Assembly: GCA_021781495.1 (NCBI GenBank)
Contig: JAJXWS010000002.1
Coordinates: forward strand, 48,594-112,593
DNA from: Acidobacteriota bacterium
Lineage (GTDB): Bacteria > Acidobacteriota > Terriglobia > Terriglobales > Acidobacteriaceae
Direction: 5' to 3'
DNA: 64,000 nucleotides
In this document: in pieces, positions 30,809 through 40,785 of the stretch
How the letters are laid out: each line of letters starts with the position of its first letter
How positions within the stretch are numbered: position 1 is the stretch's first letter
The notes under the pieces: model-generated
Told to the model about the DNA's origin: nothing
The model's database searches: none
The model's input: only the letters and a program-made list of their open reading frames with translations
Position numbers and translations under genes: made by a program

Positions 30809-31204
30809 GCGCGTGTCTCCCAGAGGTTGGATGCAATGGTTGACTGCAATGACAGCCGCGGCAGTGGCAGTTGTGTTGAGCGGCAAGCCCCTTATCGGGA
30901 GGCTACCACAGCGGCATACGGCGCAAACCGGCGAAGCGTGCGGGCGCGACGGGAGCGAGGGAGCGACGAAATGCGAGGTTGTACCGGGACGATCGAGGGT
31001 GTTTCACAAACTGGCATAATTTTTCGCACGCTTTCTGTGGAAAACAAAAATATTCAGGGGGGGGGTGGGGGGATACACCCTTGCTGCCAGCTTTCAGATG
31101 CTGGCTTTTGGCATCTCCTCTTGCTTTGCGGGTGGCTGAAGCCCCTTTTCTGCTGCGGCGCGGAGGTGCGGACTGAGGTTGGGGTGTGCGTTCCCACCCA
31201 TTCC

Positions 31205-31284
31205 GTCCGCTGGGGCGGACGTCATGAATGGGGCACCCGGGGTTCCCTATCCCAGGTCTCAAAAGCGAGACCTGGGGCACCCGG
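31205..31284. repeat. REP/BIME-like palindromic intergenic repeat
   Basis: GTCCGC-tggg-GCGGAC (31205-31220), CCCAGGTCTC-aaaagc-GAGACCTGGG (31251-31276), GGGCACCCGG direct repeats (31231-31240, 31275-31284). Confidence 0.6.
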
Positions 31285-31494
31285 CAGGACAGGGTAATGG
31301 CAACGGGTTCGGGTGCGTGGCTTGTCATAGTTCAAGGTTAGTGGAATGGCGGAAAATACTTCGCACATTGGCTGGCAGGATTTTTTCTTTGTTTTCATCG
31401 GTTTGCGGGAGTTGGGCGGGCGGGATGGGTTGACAGGCGCGGCGGCCGTGGACCGGCAGATTGCCATGGGCTAAGATTCCTTGTGAGAACCCCC

Positions 31495-32925
31495 ATGAAT
31501 CGACGAACGTTTGTAGCCTCAGCCGGCGCGCTGCTGGCGGAGCCGTACCTGAACGCGATGCTTCCGGCACAGGTGAAGGCCGCCGCTGCCGCTGCCAAGG
31601 CGCACGGCAAGACGCATGCCGGAGCTTCGCGGGCCGACTACACGCTGAAGATTGAGCCGTGCACGCTGGAGATTTCTCCGGGAGTGAACATCAAGACCGT
31701 TGCTTATAACGGGCAGGTTCCGGGGCCGCTGCTGCGGCTGCGGGAGGGCAGGCCGGTGACGATTGATGTTCTGAATGCGACGGAGAATGCCGATATTGTC
31801 CACTGGCATGGCCTGGAGATTGACTCGCGGAACGACGGAGCCATGGAGGAGGGTTCCCCGATGATTCCCGCGGGCGGACGGCTGCGCTACAGCTTTACGC
31901 CCCGCCCGGCGGGGATGCGGTGGTATCACACGCATGCGGGCGCGGGAGCGAACCTGTCGCTGGGCACGTATACGGGGCAGTTCGGTTTTTTGATGGTGGA
32001 GGGAAGGCAGAATCCGGGGCACTTTGACCAGGAGGTCTTTCTTGCCATTCATCACTGGTCTCCGTCGTTTGTGCCTATGGCAGAGACGATGCAGGCCGAG
32101 TCCGCGAATATGCCGGCGACCTCGGGCTCGGACGTGGGGTACCAGTACGCGACGATCAATCAGCACAGGCTGGGTGCAGGGGAGCCGGTGCGGGTGAAGG
32201 CCGGGCAGAGGGTGCTGTTTCATTTTCTGAACGCAAGCGCCACGGAGAACGTGGTGCTGGCGCTGCCGGGGCACACGTTCAAGGTGATTGCGATGGACGG
32301 AAACCCGGTGCCGAATCCGGCCAAGGTGGAGGCGCTTTCGATTGCCGTGGCGGAGCGGGTGGATGCGATTGTGGAGATGAACTCGCCCGGGGTGTGGGTA
32401 CTTGGCTCCACGCTGGAGAAGAGCCGGGCAAAGGGGCTGGGCGTGGTGGTGGAGTACGCAGGGCGGACGGGGGCTCCAGTGTGGAAGGACCCGGCGCCGG
32501 CGGACTGGGACTACACGCAGTTTGCCAGCAGCGCGGCGGCACCGGCTGCGGATGAGACGATCACGTTGAACTTTACGGATGAGGGGACCAAGGGCGACTC
32601 GAAGTTTGACACGTGGGCGATCAACGGCAAGTCGTGGCCGGATATTGAGCCGATCCGCGTGAAGCAGGGGAAGCGCTACCGGCTGGTGATGAACAACTCC
32701 AGCGCGGACCAGCACCCGATGCATCTGCACCGGCACACGTTTGAGGTGGTGCAGATTGGCGACAAGAAGCTGAGCGGGCTGAAGAAGGATGTGGTCAACG
32801 TGATGCCGCTGGATACGGTGGCAGTGGACTTTGTGGCGGATAATCCCGGCGACTCGCTGTTTCACTGCCATATGCAACTGCATATGGACTTTGGCTTTAT
32901 GCAACTGATTCAATACGCCGGTTGA
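31495..32925 (+). CDS. Multicopper oxidase family protein (laccase-like), Tat-type signal
   Basis: MNRRTFVA twin-arginine; HWHG, WYHTHAG, HPMHLHRHTFEV, HCHMQLHMDFGF copper motifs. Confidence 0.93.
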   Translation: MNRRTFVASAGALLAEPYLNAMLPAQVKAAAAAAKAHGKTHAGASRADYTLKIEPCTLEISPGVNIKTVAYNGQVPGPLLRLREGRPVTIDVLNATENADIVHWHGLEIDSRNDGAMEEGSPMIPAGGRLRYSFTPRPAGMRWYHTHAGAGANLSLGTYTGQFGFLMVEGRQNPGHFDQEVFLAIHHWSPSFVPMAETMQAESANMPATSGSDVGYQYATINQHRLGAGEPVRVKAGQRVLFHFLNASATENVVLALPGHTFKVIAMDGNPVPNPAKVEALSIAVAERVDAIVEMNSPGVWVLGSTLEKSRAKGLGVVVEYAGRTGAPVWKDPAPADWDYTQFASSAAAPAADETITLNFTDEGTKGDSKFDTWAINGKSWPDIEPIRVKQGKRYRLVMNNSSADQHPMHLHRHTFEVVQIGDKKLSGLKKDVVNVMPLDTVAVDFVADNPGDSLFHCHMQLHMDFGFMQLIQYAG

Positions 32926-32937
32926 GGGGACGCGGCT

Positions 32938-33297
32938 GTGTGCAGGATGAAATCTATGGGGAGCAAGGAGCAGATGGTGACACGGAATTGTATGGTTCTG
33001 GCCATGATTTTGGGGATGGTATGCAGCACGCAGGCGGCGCTGGCGCAGAGTGCGGGCGCGGATACGTTCAAGGCGAAGTGCCAGATGTGCCATGGCGTGG
33101 ATGGGCTGGGGCAGACGCCGGCAGGCCGGGTGGCGAAGATTGTTTCGCTGAAGGACCCGGCGGTGGTGAATGCAAAGGATGCGGACCTGATGGAAGTGGT
33201 AAAGAAGGGCAAGAACAAGATGCCGTCGTTTGCGGGCAAGCTGACGGATGAGCAGATTCAGGCGGCGATTGCGTATATCCGCACGTTGGAGAAGTAG
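32938..33297 (+). CDS. Class I monoheme cytochrome c
   Basis: Signal peptide (MVTRNCMVLAMILGMVCSTQAALAQ; likely start 32974); KCQMCHGVDGLG; MPSFAGKL..YIRTLEK. Confidence 0.88.
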   Translation: MCRMKSMGSKEQMVTRNCMVLAMILGMVCSTQAALAQSAGADTFKAKCQMCHGVDGLGQTPAGRVAKIVSLKDPAVVNAKDADLMEVVKKGKNKMPSFAGKLTDEQIQAAIAYIRTLEK

Positions 33298-33394
33298 CCC
33301 AGGGGCAAGGGCGGGGAAGGCTGTCTGAACTCCTGGGGCTGGTTTGGGTGGGAGCGGATTGACGCCGGGGAGGGGTAGCCGTAGGCTCGTAGCT

Positions 33395-33946
33395 ATGGAA
33401 TTCAAGGTAAGCGAGCTGGAGAAGGAACCGGTCGATTTTGACCTGCAGGTTGGGGTGGGGTCGATCGACTTTGGCGAGGAGGCTATGCAGGATGGGCCTC
33501 TGGCGGCGAGTGGCCGGGCCGAGGTGATCCACGAGCACCGCGGGCCGAAGGATGTGGTGGCCGATATCCGGCTGCGGGGGCAGTACCGGGGGAACTTTGA
33601 GGTGCCGTGCGCGCGGTGCGTGGAGCCGGTGAAGATTCCGCTGACGGCGGAGTATGACCTGATTTTCCGGCCGGTGGGTGCGGATTCGGGGTCGGCGGAG
33701 CGGTCGATTTCAGCGCAAGAGACGGAAATCGGGTATTATCAAGGAGACAGTCTTTTGCTTGAGGATGTGCTGCGCGAGCAGGTACTTTTGTCCCTGCCGG
33801 TCAGGACGCTGTGCAAGCCTGACTGCAAAGGACTTTGCCCGCGCTGCGGCCAGAACCGCAACCTGCAGGCGTGCTCCTGCGAAGAGGGTCCGACGGACCC
33901 CCGCTGGGAGGCGTTGGCAGGGCTCCGTGGCCGGATGAAGTCCTGA
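33395..33946 (+). CDS. yceD: YceD/DUF177 family protein
   Basis: PCARCVEPVKIPLTAEYDLIF; CKPDCKGLCPRCGQN; located before rpmF. Confidence 0.9.
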   Translation: MEFKVSELEKEPVDFDLQVGVGSIDFGEEAMQDGPLAASGRAEVIHEHRGPKDVVADIRLRGQYRGNFEVPCARCVEPVKIPLTAEYDLIFRPVGADSGSAERSISAQETEIGYYQGDSLLLEDVLREQVLLSLPVRTLCKPDCKGLCPRCGQNRNLQACSCEEGPTDPRWEALAGLRGRMKS

Positions 33947-34057
33947 AGAAACGACTCCAAGAATTTTAGGGTGTCCTGAAACGCGCCGGACGGCAGTGAC
34001 GATGGCTTTTGGTCGGAAGCCGGAGAGTTGGAGCGGGGACACGAAAGGAATTGCACC

Positions 34058-34246
34058 ATGCCGAATCCGAAAAGGCGCCACTCGACGCGCCGGACTGCCA
34101 ATCGCCGCGCCCATGACTTTTTGACGGCCCAGGGCCTCTCAGAGTGTCCGAACTGCCACGAGAAGAAGCTGCCGCATCGCGCCTGCGCGAAGTGCGGAGC
34201 GTACAAGGGCCGTGCCGTGCTGGAGACCAAGGAAAGCGCCAGCTAG
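34058..34246 (+). CDS. rpmF: 50S ribosomal protein L32
   Basis: MPNPKRRHSTRRTANRRAHDFL..CPNCHEKKLPHRACAKCGAYKGR. Confidence 0.97.
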   Translation: MPNPKRRHSTRRTANRRAHDFLTAQGLSECPNCHEKKLPHRACAKCGAYKGRAVLETKESAS

Positions 34247-34326
34247 GCTGAGCGATGGCGGCCTTTGCACAAAGGCCGCATTACCCTGGAAGCAGCAACG
34301 GGACAGCAGATCCCTGGTAGTGCTCT

Positions 34327-35382
34327 ATGCTCATCGACATTGCGCTGGATGCAGTAGGCTCCGATAAAGCTCCAGAACCAGAGATCCGGGGGGCAATTCT
34401 TGCCTGCCGGGCTTTGCCTGTTCGTGTGCACCTGGTGGGCCCGGAGCCGGAGCTGCGCGACCTGCTGGATGAGCACCTGGAAAATGAAGACCTGCCAATC
34501 GTCATCCACCACGCTTCAGAGCGTATCGGGATGGAGGAGAAGGCGGCGCACGCGGTGCGGACCAAGCGCGACAGCTCGATGCGCGTGGGGCTGAAGCTGG
34601 TGCGCGAGCGCAAGTGCGCGGGGTTTGTGACCGCGGGCAACACGGGCGCGGCAATGGCGACGGCCAAGATGGTGCTGGGCGCGATGCCGGGTGTGGACCG
34701 GCCCGCGCTGGCGACGCCGATGCCTACGTCGAAGGGGAATCCGTGCGTGCTGCTGGATGTGGGCGCGAACGTGGACTGCAAGGCGCATAACCTGGAGCAG
34801 TTTGCGGTGATGGGCGAGATGTATGCCCGGAGCGTGCTGAAGATCAGCAGACCGCGCGTGGGGCTGCTCTCCATTGGCGAAGAAGAGACCAAGGGCAACG
34901 ACCTGACGCGGGAGGCGTTTCCGCTGCTGAAGGCGTTGCCGATCCACTTTATCGGCAATGTGGAAGGGCGCGACATCTTCAACGGCCACGCGGACGTGAT
35001 TGTGTGCGACGGCTTTGTGGGCAATGTGGCGCTGAAGACGAGCGAAGGCATTGGCCGGTTTGTGCGGGATGCCCTGCGCGAGTCGCTGACGCGGACGGTA
35101 ACGGCCCAGGTGGGCGCGCTGCTGTCACGGCGGGCGTTTAACGACTTTCGGCGGCGGCTGGATTACACCGAGTATGGCGGCGCCCCGCTGCTGGGCGTGC
35201 GCGGGGTGTGCATTATCGGCCATGGCTCGTCGAATGACGTGGCCATTTATAACGGCGTGCGCGTGGCGTATGAGTTTGCCAAGGCCGGCACGAACGAGCA
35301 GATTGAAGCGGAGTTTGCGAAGCGTCCGCCGCGCAAGCCGAGCCAGGCCGCGGGCGAAGAGCCGGACGCGACGATTCAATAG
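34327..35382 (+). CDS. plsX: Phosphate acyltransferase PlsX
   Basis: [65 protein letters not shown]-like C-terminus. Confidence 0.95.
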   Translation: MLIDIALDAVGSDKAPEPEIRGAILACRALPVRVHLVGPEPELRDLLDEHLENEDLPIVIHHASERIGMEEKAAHAVRTKRDSSMRVGLKLVRERKCAGFVTAGNTGAAMATAKMVLGAMPGVDRPALATPMPTSKGNPCVLLDVGANVDCKAHNLEQFAVMGEMYARSVLKISRPRVGLLSIGEEETKGNDLTREAFPLLKALPIHFIGNVEGRDIFNGHADVIVCDGFVGNVALKTSEGIGRFVRDALRESLTRTVTAQVGALLSRRAFNDFRRRLDYTEYGGAPLLGVRGVCIIGHGSSNDVAIYNGVRVAYEFAKAGTNEQIEAEFAKRPPRKPSQAAGEEPDATIQ

Positions 35383-35403
35383 CGCAGACAGCGCCGAGGC
35401 GGA

Positions 35404-35625
35404 ATGGCTGCCAATCCTGAAAATGTATCGACTGTGGAGGCATGGGCGGAGCTGTTAGCCTGCCCGGCATGCCACGAGGCTGTGCGCGCGGAGGGCGAGC
35501 GTGTGGTGTGCGCCGCGTGCGGACGGGCGTATCCCGTGGTGGACGGGATTCCGGTGCTGATTGTGGAGCGGGCGGAGCTAACGCCGGTGATAGAAGGGCA
35601 GCACGATCAGCGCGGCGAAGCCTAA
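35404..35625 (+). CDS. Trm112 family protein
   Basis: ELLACPACHEAVRAEGERVVCAACGRAYPVVDGIPVLIVE. Confidence 0.9.
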   Translation: MAANPENVSTVEAWAELLACPACHEAVRAEGERVVCAACGRAYPVVDGIPVLIVERAELTPVIEGQHDQRGEA

Positions 35626-35673
35626 GGCGAGCGCAAGCGCAAAAGCAATCAGGCTGTACAAGAGAACAAGACT

Positions 35674-35700
35674 GGGGCCCCGAGGGGCCTCTTCGTTTTG
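35674..35700 (+). terminator. Stem-loop after Trm112-like gene
   Basis: GGCCCC-ga-GGGGCC followed by tcttcgtttt. Confidence 0.65.
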
Positions 35701-35737
35701 CTCGTCTTTTTGTTCGCTTGGCGGGATGGGCTGAAGG

Positions 35738-37012
35738 CTACTCATACTTGAGGGATTCCACGGGGTCGAGTTGGGCGGCGCGAGTGGCGGGCACGGTGCC
35801 GAAGACGATGCCGACGACGGTGGCCGCGGCGAGCGCGATGAGGACCGACCAGCCGGAAACGGGCAGAGCGTAGTCCGTGAAGAAGTGGACGGAGAGCGGC
35901 ACGGTGAGGCCGACGAGGGTTCCGACGACGCCGCCGGTGAGCGAGATGATGATGGCCTCGGCGAGGAACTGGAGCTTGATTTCGCGATAGGTAGCGCCGA
36001 GGGCCTTGCGGATGCCGATTTCGCGGATACGCGAGCGCACGGTGGCGAGCATGATGTTCATGATGCCGACTCCGCCGACGGCGAGCGTAACGGCTGCGAC
36101 GAGGACGAGCACGGCGGTGAGCGCGTTGGCGATGGTGGCGGCGGTGGTGAGCAGCGCCTTGAGATCCTGCGCCTTGTAGACCGAGTTGGGCTTGTGGCGC
36201 GAACTGATGATGCGGAGGATTTCGCGCTCGGCGTCGGGCACCTCCTCCATGCTGCGGATGGAGAAGTAGATCTGCTTTACGTTGTCAGTGCCGGTGAAGT
36301 AGCGGGCGACGGAGTAGGGGATGAGGACGGTCTGATCGGCGATCTCGGTTTGGCCGAAGGTATCGACGCTCTCCTTGAAGGTGCCGACGATGGTGAACGG
36401 GATGCCGCTGATGGAGAAGGTCTGGCCGATGGCGGCGTAGGCGCTGCCGAACATTTGCTGCGCAAAGGGGACGGTGACGACGGCGCACTTGATGTGGGCG
36501 CTCTCATCCTCTTCGTCGAGGAAGCGGCCGGCGAGCACGATGAGGTTGCGGACGTTGCGGTACTGGGGGCTGACGCCGAGGACCAGGGTATCTTTGACGA
36601 CTCCGCCGCCGAAGCTGATGCGGTCGTGGGTTTCGAGGACGGGCGAGGAGTAGATGACGCTGGGCACCTGGGCGAGCACGGCCTTTTCGTCTTCGCGGGT
36701 GAGGTAGTCGTTGTACATGATGCGCTCAGCGCCGGTGGTGCCGCCGCCGTGGTACTCGACCTCGACCTGGTTGGTGCCGATCTTCTGAATTTCGTTGAGG
36801 ATGAAGCGCTTGCCGGTGAGTCCGATGGTGACGACGAGGATGACGGACGCGGTGCCGATGACCATGCCGAGCGCGGTGAGCGCAAAGCGGAGCTTGCTGG
36901 CGCGGAAGCTGTCAATGGCCAGCCGGAGAATCTCACTCAGCATCATGGTGCGGCGCGCGCTGAGCAAGGTCTGCTGAAAAGCGAGTTGTCGGGTCTGCTC
37001 GACCTGGTTCAT
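35738..37012 (-). CDS. MacB-like ABC transporter permease
   Basis: FtsX-type C-terminus (GIMNIMLATVRSRIREIGIRKALGATYREIKLQFLAEAIIIS); N-terminal MacB_PCD. Confidence 0.9.
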   Translation of the reverse strand: MNQVEQTRQLAFQQTLLSARRTMMLSEILRLAIDSFRASKLRFALTALGMVIGTASVILVVTIGLTGKRFILNEIQKIGTNQVEVEYHGGGTTGAERIMYNDYLTREDEKAVLAQVPSVIYSSPVLETHDRISFGGGVVKDTLVLGVSPQYRNVRNLIVLAGRFLDEEDESAHIKCAVVTVPFAQQMFGSAYAAIGQTFSISGIPFTIVGTFKESVDTFGQTEIADQTVLIPYSVARYFTGTDNVKQIYFSIRSMEEVPDAEREILRIISSRHKPNSVYKAQDLKALLTTAATIANALTAVLVLVAAVTLAVGGVGIMNIMLATVRSRIREIGIRKALGATYREIKLQFLAEAIIISLTGGVVGTLVGLTVPLSVHFFTDYALPVSGWSVLIALAAATVVGIVFGTVPATRAAQLDPVESLKYE

Positions 37013-37102
37013 CGGTTCCTACTGAGTGCAAGATGCGCCACGGAGCCTGGGAGCTTCAGCGAAACAGGCATGGCGCAGCGGGATGCGCCGGAGCGCAACC
37101 CG

Positions 37103-39232
37103 CTACTTCTTATCATATTCGTCCAGCCACTTGAGCTCCTCGCGGACCTTGATGTAGCCGTGCCAGGGGTTCTTGCCGAGGCCGTGGCCCTCGCCGGGGA
37201 AGACGAGGAAGGTGTGCGGGATGCCGAGCGACTGGAGGGCCCGCTCCATGGTGACGCCTTCGAGGTAGCTGACGCGGATGTCTGCGCCGCCCTGCACGAG
37301 GTGGGTGGGGGTCTTGACCTTGTCGAACTGGAAGAGGGCGGCTTCGCTTTGATAGAGGCCGGGATTCTCCCAGGGGCGGCCGCCGAGATACCAGGCGTCG
37401 TCGAAGGTTTCGTCGTCGTTGCCCCAGTTCGCGGCGTGCTCGACGGCCCCGGCTCCGGTGACCGCGGACTTGAAGCGCGTGGTCTGGGTGATGAGCCAGT
37501 TGGTCATGTAGCCGCCGTAGCTATAGCCGCCGATGGCAAGGTGGCCGGGGTCGGCGTACCCGTCCTTGACGAGGGCATCGACGCCGGCGAGGATGTCGCG
37601 GCCGGGCTTGGAGACGAGGTGGGGCTCGATCTGGAGCATGAAGTCGTCGCCGTAGCCTGCGGAGCCGCGGTAGTTGGGACGGAAGACGAGCCAGCCGTTG
37701 TCGGCCGCGAGGGTGGCCCAGTCATACCAGTCGGCGCCGAAGCGGTTGCCGTCGGCATCGGCCGGCCCGCCGTGGATGAGGGTGAACATGCGGAGGTGGC
37801 GGGCGTTCTTTTTGCCGGGCGGGAAGATGAGGACGCCTTCCACGGTGCGTCCGTCGTCGGACTTCCAGGTGTAGGGCTGCCACTCCGGCTGGGCGCGCTG
37901 GGCAAAGATGGGATTGAAGCGGGTGAGCGGCTTGAGCTGGTCGGGATGGAGGGGGTTGGACGCGAGGTAGACCTGCGTGGGCTGGTTGATGGTGGAGTAC
38001 TGCAGCAGGATGGTGCTAGCGCCCGGAGCGGAGTCGATGCCGGCGTAGGATCCGGGGAGGCCGGGGAGCGGCGTGGCCTGGCTGCCCTGGACGAGGTAGA
38101 TCTGGGTTTGGGTGCCCTTGAGGCCGAGGGCCAGCTCGCGGCCATCGGGCAGGAGAGTGAAGAGGCGGTCGAAGGAGCCGCCAAAGGAGGCTCCGAGGCG
38201 CTCGAGGTTGCCGGTGGCGGTGTTCAGGCGATAGAGGCGGCCCTGCACGTCGCGGTATGGCCCTTCGAGCGAGCCGGCGGCTGCGGGAACGACGAAGTGG
38301 AGCCAACGGCTGTCGGGTGCCCAGCGGAGGGTGGTTTCGAGCGCGTTGTTGTGGGTGAGCTGACGGGCGTCGCCGCCGGCGGAGGGCACGAGGAAGATCT
38401 CGTAGTCGGCGGGATTCTCAGTGCGCCGATGCACAGGGCCGGTGAGGAAGGCGACGGAGTTGCCGTTGGGCGAGGGTGCGATCTCCGTGATGGAGAGGGC
38501 GCTGCTGGTGATGGTTTGCGCGCCGGGAGGCAGCGTGGCGGGCTGAGCCTGGGGTGTGCCTGCGGATGCATCGGCGTTGGCGGCGGAGGGCGGCGGGACG
38601 GCGACGGCAAGGGCCAGCGCCGGGGCGACGGCCTGGCGGATGAGGAGATCGCCGCGGTCCTGCTCGCGCCAGCGGATGACGTCCTTCCACTCGGTTTTGC
38701 GGGCCTGTTCCTGCTCCTTTGAAAGCGGCTGGGTGGCGGAGTAGTAGATGGAGGTGCTGTCTGGCGCCCAGGCGAAGGCGTGGACGTCGAGCTTTTCGCG
38801 GAAGAGGGGAAGCGCTTCGCCGCCGGAGACGGGGATGATCCAGAGACGGCTGGCCTTGTCGGCTTCGTTTTCCGGCGTGCCGTCGGAGGCAGCCTTCTCG
38901 CCGGAGAGGGCGCGGTCGCTGAGGAAGGCGATCCACTTGCCGTCGGGGCTCCAGCGGGGGGAGTCTTCGCTGCCGGAGTGGGTGAGCGGCTGCAGGCCGC
39001 GCGTGGCCGTCCAGAGCCAGAGGTCATGGCGGAAGGTGCTGCTGGCCCAGTCCGGGTCTTCGGTGGCGATGACGGCCGCGGAGCCGTCAGGCGAGAGGCG
39101 CGCGTCCGTGATGGCCGTGGTGTTGAAGTACTCGTCGAGCGAGATGGTGGGCTGGGAAGACTGGGCGAGGACAGCGGTGGAGGCTGCGCAGAGCGCGAGA
39201 TGGAATGCGAAGCGGACCAGCGATGAATTCAT
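37103..39232 (-). CDS. S9-family (prolyl oligopeptidase-like) peptidase, secreted
   Basis: Signal peptide MNSSLVRFAFHLALCAASTAVLA; GGYSYGGYMTNWLITQ nucleophile elbow; VFPGEGHGL; tracked ORF opens at 39565. Confidence 0.92.
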   Translation of the reverse strand: MNSSLVRFAFHLALCAASTAVLAQSSQPTISLDEYFNTTAITDARLSPDGSAAVIATEDPDWASSTFRHDLWLWTATRGLQPLTHSGSEDSPRWSPDGKWIAFLSDRALSGEKAASDGTPENEADKASRLWIIPVSGGEALPLFREKLDVHAFAWAPDSTSIYYSATQPLSKEQEQARKTEWKDVIRWREQDRGDLLIRQAVAPALALAVAVPPPSAANADASAGTPQAQPATLPPGAQTITSSALSITEIAPSPNGNSVAFLTGPVHRRTENPADYEIFLVPSAGGDARQLTHNNALETTLRWAPDSRWLHFVVPAAAGSLEGPYRDVQGRLYRLNTATGNLERLGASFGGSFDRLFTLLPDGRELALGLKGTQTQIYLVQGSQATPLPGLPGSYAGIDSAPGASTILLQYSTINQPTQVYLASNPLHPDQLKPLTRFNPIFAQRAQPEWQPYTWKSDDGRTVEGVLIFPPGKKNARHLRMFTLIHGGPADADGNRFGADWYDWATLAADNGWLVFRPNYRGSAGYGDDFMLQIEPHLVSKPGRDILAGVDALVKDGYADPGHLAIGGYSYGGYMTNWLITQTTRFKSAVTGAGAVEHAANWGNDDETFDDAWYLGGRPWENPGLYQSEAALFQFDKVKTPTHLVQGGADIRVSYLEGVTMERALQSLGIPHTFLVFPGEGHGLGKNPWHGYIKVREELKWLDEYDKK

Positions 39233-39329
39233 ACGAGCAATATACTCGGGAAGTTGTAAGGGCCGAATATGTTGACGGAGGAAGATTTCTGGCGGGATGC
39301 GTGGCGAGGAGCGGGGGCAGACTGCGAGA

Positions 39330-40184
39330 ATGATGGGCACGATGATGCGACTGGATGCACACCAGCACTTTTGGAGATATAACCCGGCCGAGCACGTTTG
39401 GATGACGGACGCGATGGCAGGGCTGAAACGGGATTTTCTGCCCGCGAACCTGGAGCCGCTGCTCGACGAGAGCGGCTTTGACGGCTCGGTGGTGGTGCAG
39501 GCGCGGCAGAGCCTGGAGGAGACGCGCTGGCTGCTGGAGCTTGCCGACAGCCATGCGCGGATCAAGGGCGTGGTTGGCTGGGTGGATCTGTGCTCGGAGG
39601 AGCTGCCGGAGCAACTGGAGCGCTTTGCGAAGCACTCGCGGCTGGTGGGCGTGCGCCACGTTGTGCAGGATGAGCCGGACGATGCGTTTGTGCTACGGCC
39701 GGAGTTTCAGCGGGGCATTGCGCGGCTGGCGGAGTATGGGCTGGCGTATGACCTGCTGGTGTATCCGCGGCAGCTGCCAGCGGCTATCCGGCTGGTGGAG
39801 AGGTTTGGCGAGCAACGGTTTGTGCTGGACCATATTGCCAAGCCGGCGATTGCCGATGGGCGGATGGAGCCGTGGGCTCGGGATGTGCGGGAGCTGGCGC
39901 AACACGGGAATGTGCTGTGCAAACTGTCAGGCATGGTGACGGAGGCCCGGTGGAGAGGCTGGACGGCGAGCGACTTCAGGCCCTATCTGGATGTGGTGCT
40001 GGAGGCCTTTGGAGCAGAGCGGCTGATGATTGGATCGGACTGGCCGGTGTGCACCTTGTCCGGCGACTACGCGGAGACGGTGGGCCTGGTGAAGGCGTAT
40101 ATCGCACAGCTTGGCGAGGCGGAGCGCGAGGGGATTCTAGGCGGCAACTGCGCGCGCTTTTACGGGATTGAGCAGCACGGGTGA
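39330..40184 (+). CDS. Amidohydrolase-2 family lactonase (fuconolactonase/rhamnonolactonase-like)
   Basis: LDAHQHFWRYNP; VGVRHVVQDEPDD; VLDHIAKP; MIGSDWPVC. Confidence 0.88.
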   Translation: MMGTMMRLDAHQHFWRYNPAEHVWMTDAMAGLKRDFLPANLEPLLDESGFDGSVVVQARQSLEETRWLLELADSHARIKGVVGWVDLCSEELPEQLERFAKHSRLVGVRHVVQDEPDDAFVLRPEFQRGIARLAEYGLAYDLLVYPRQLPAAIRLVERFGEQRFVLDHIAKPAIADGRMEPWARDVRELAQHGNVLCKLSGMVTEARWRGWTASDFRPYLDVVLEAFGAERLMIGSDWPVCTLSGDYAETVGLVKAYIAQLGEAEREGILGGNCARFYGIEQHG

Positions 40185-40207
40185 TGAAGCGATGGCGCGA
40201 GCGCGGG

Positions 40208-40540
40208 CTATTTTCTGGGCGAGGGGCCGGGACTGCATCGCAACGTGGATTTATGCGCCCAGGAGAGGACGTTGACTGGGGTGCCCTGCATGCATGCGCC
40301 CTGGGCTGAGGCGGGCTCGGCGACTGCCTCGATGCCGTAGCCGGCGGCGGGCTGCATGTCTTTGAAGAGCAGGTTGTAGAGCCTGCCGGTCCTGAGGTCT
40401 TTCATAACCAGGCAATGCGGCTGGATGCCGCGCTCGACGCAGCCCTGCAGATGGATCTGAGCGGGATTGGGCAACTGGGCTGCGATGAGCGGCTGGCCGG
40501 TGAGCGAGAGGACAATGCCGAGTATGGCAAGGTACTGCAT
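40208..40540 (-). CDS. Small secreted conserved-type hypothetical (DUF5818-like)
   Basis: Signal peptide; IHLQGCVERGIQPHCLVMKDLRTGRLYNLLF pattern. Confidence 0.5.
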   Translation of the reverse strand: MQYLAILGIVLSLTGQPLIAAQLPNPAQIHLQGCVERGIQPHCLVMKDLRTGRLYNLLFKDMQPAAGYGIEAVAEPASAQGACMQGTPVNVLSWAHKSTLRCSPGPSPRK

Positions 40541-40785
40541 GGCCGGCTCCCTTCCACGACAGGGAATAGCGTCCTTATCTTAGTGCAAAACGGGATGGCG
40601 CGCGGGGGGAATGTCCGGGGTGGAAAGGGCGCCGGGCCAATGGAGCCGGCCTGACATCGTGCGAGCGTCCGGCTGGCTTTGGGCGATGGAGGCGGCGCCG
40701 GACGAAGTGAGATTCGAGGGCAATTTATTGCGGGCGGCGCAGACAGGCGAGCCAAGGCAGAAGCCGACCCACTACACTTAAGCCT

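Noticed and set aside
29234-31297. 687-aa plus-strand ORF
   Set aside because: Antisense to ROK and sthA genes; biased composition.
31519-33405. 628-aa minus-strand ORF
   Set aside because: Antisense to multicopper oxidase and cytochrome c; Arg/His/Leu-rich shadow ORF.
35442-35873. 143-aa ORF overlapping the Trm112-like gene
   Set aside because: Out-of-frame shadow of a clear Trm112 protein and of the terminator.
35771-38722. 983-aa plus-strand ORF
   Set aside because: Antisense to the MacB-like permease and S9 peptidase; low-complexity Gly/Asp/Glu-rich translation typical of GC-rich shadow ORFs.
40666-40704. 8-bp inverted repeat CGTCCGGC/GCCGGACG upstream of the kinase gene
   Set aside because: Short, GC-rich and likely by chance; no promoter evidence.
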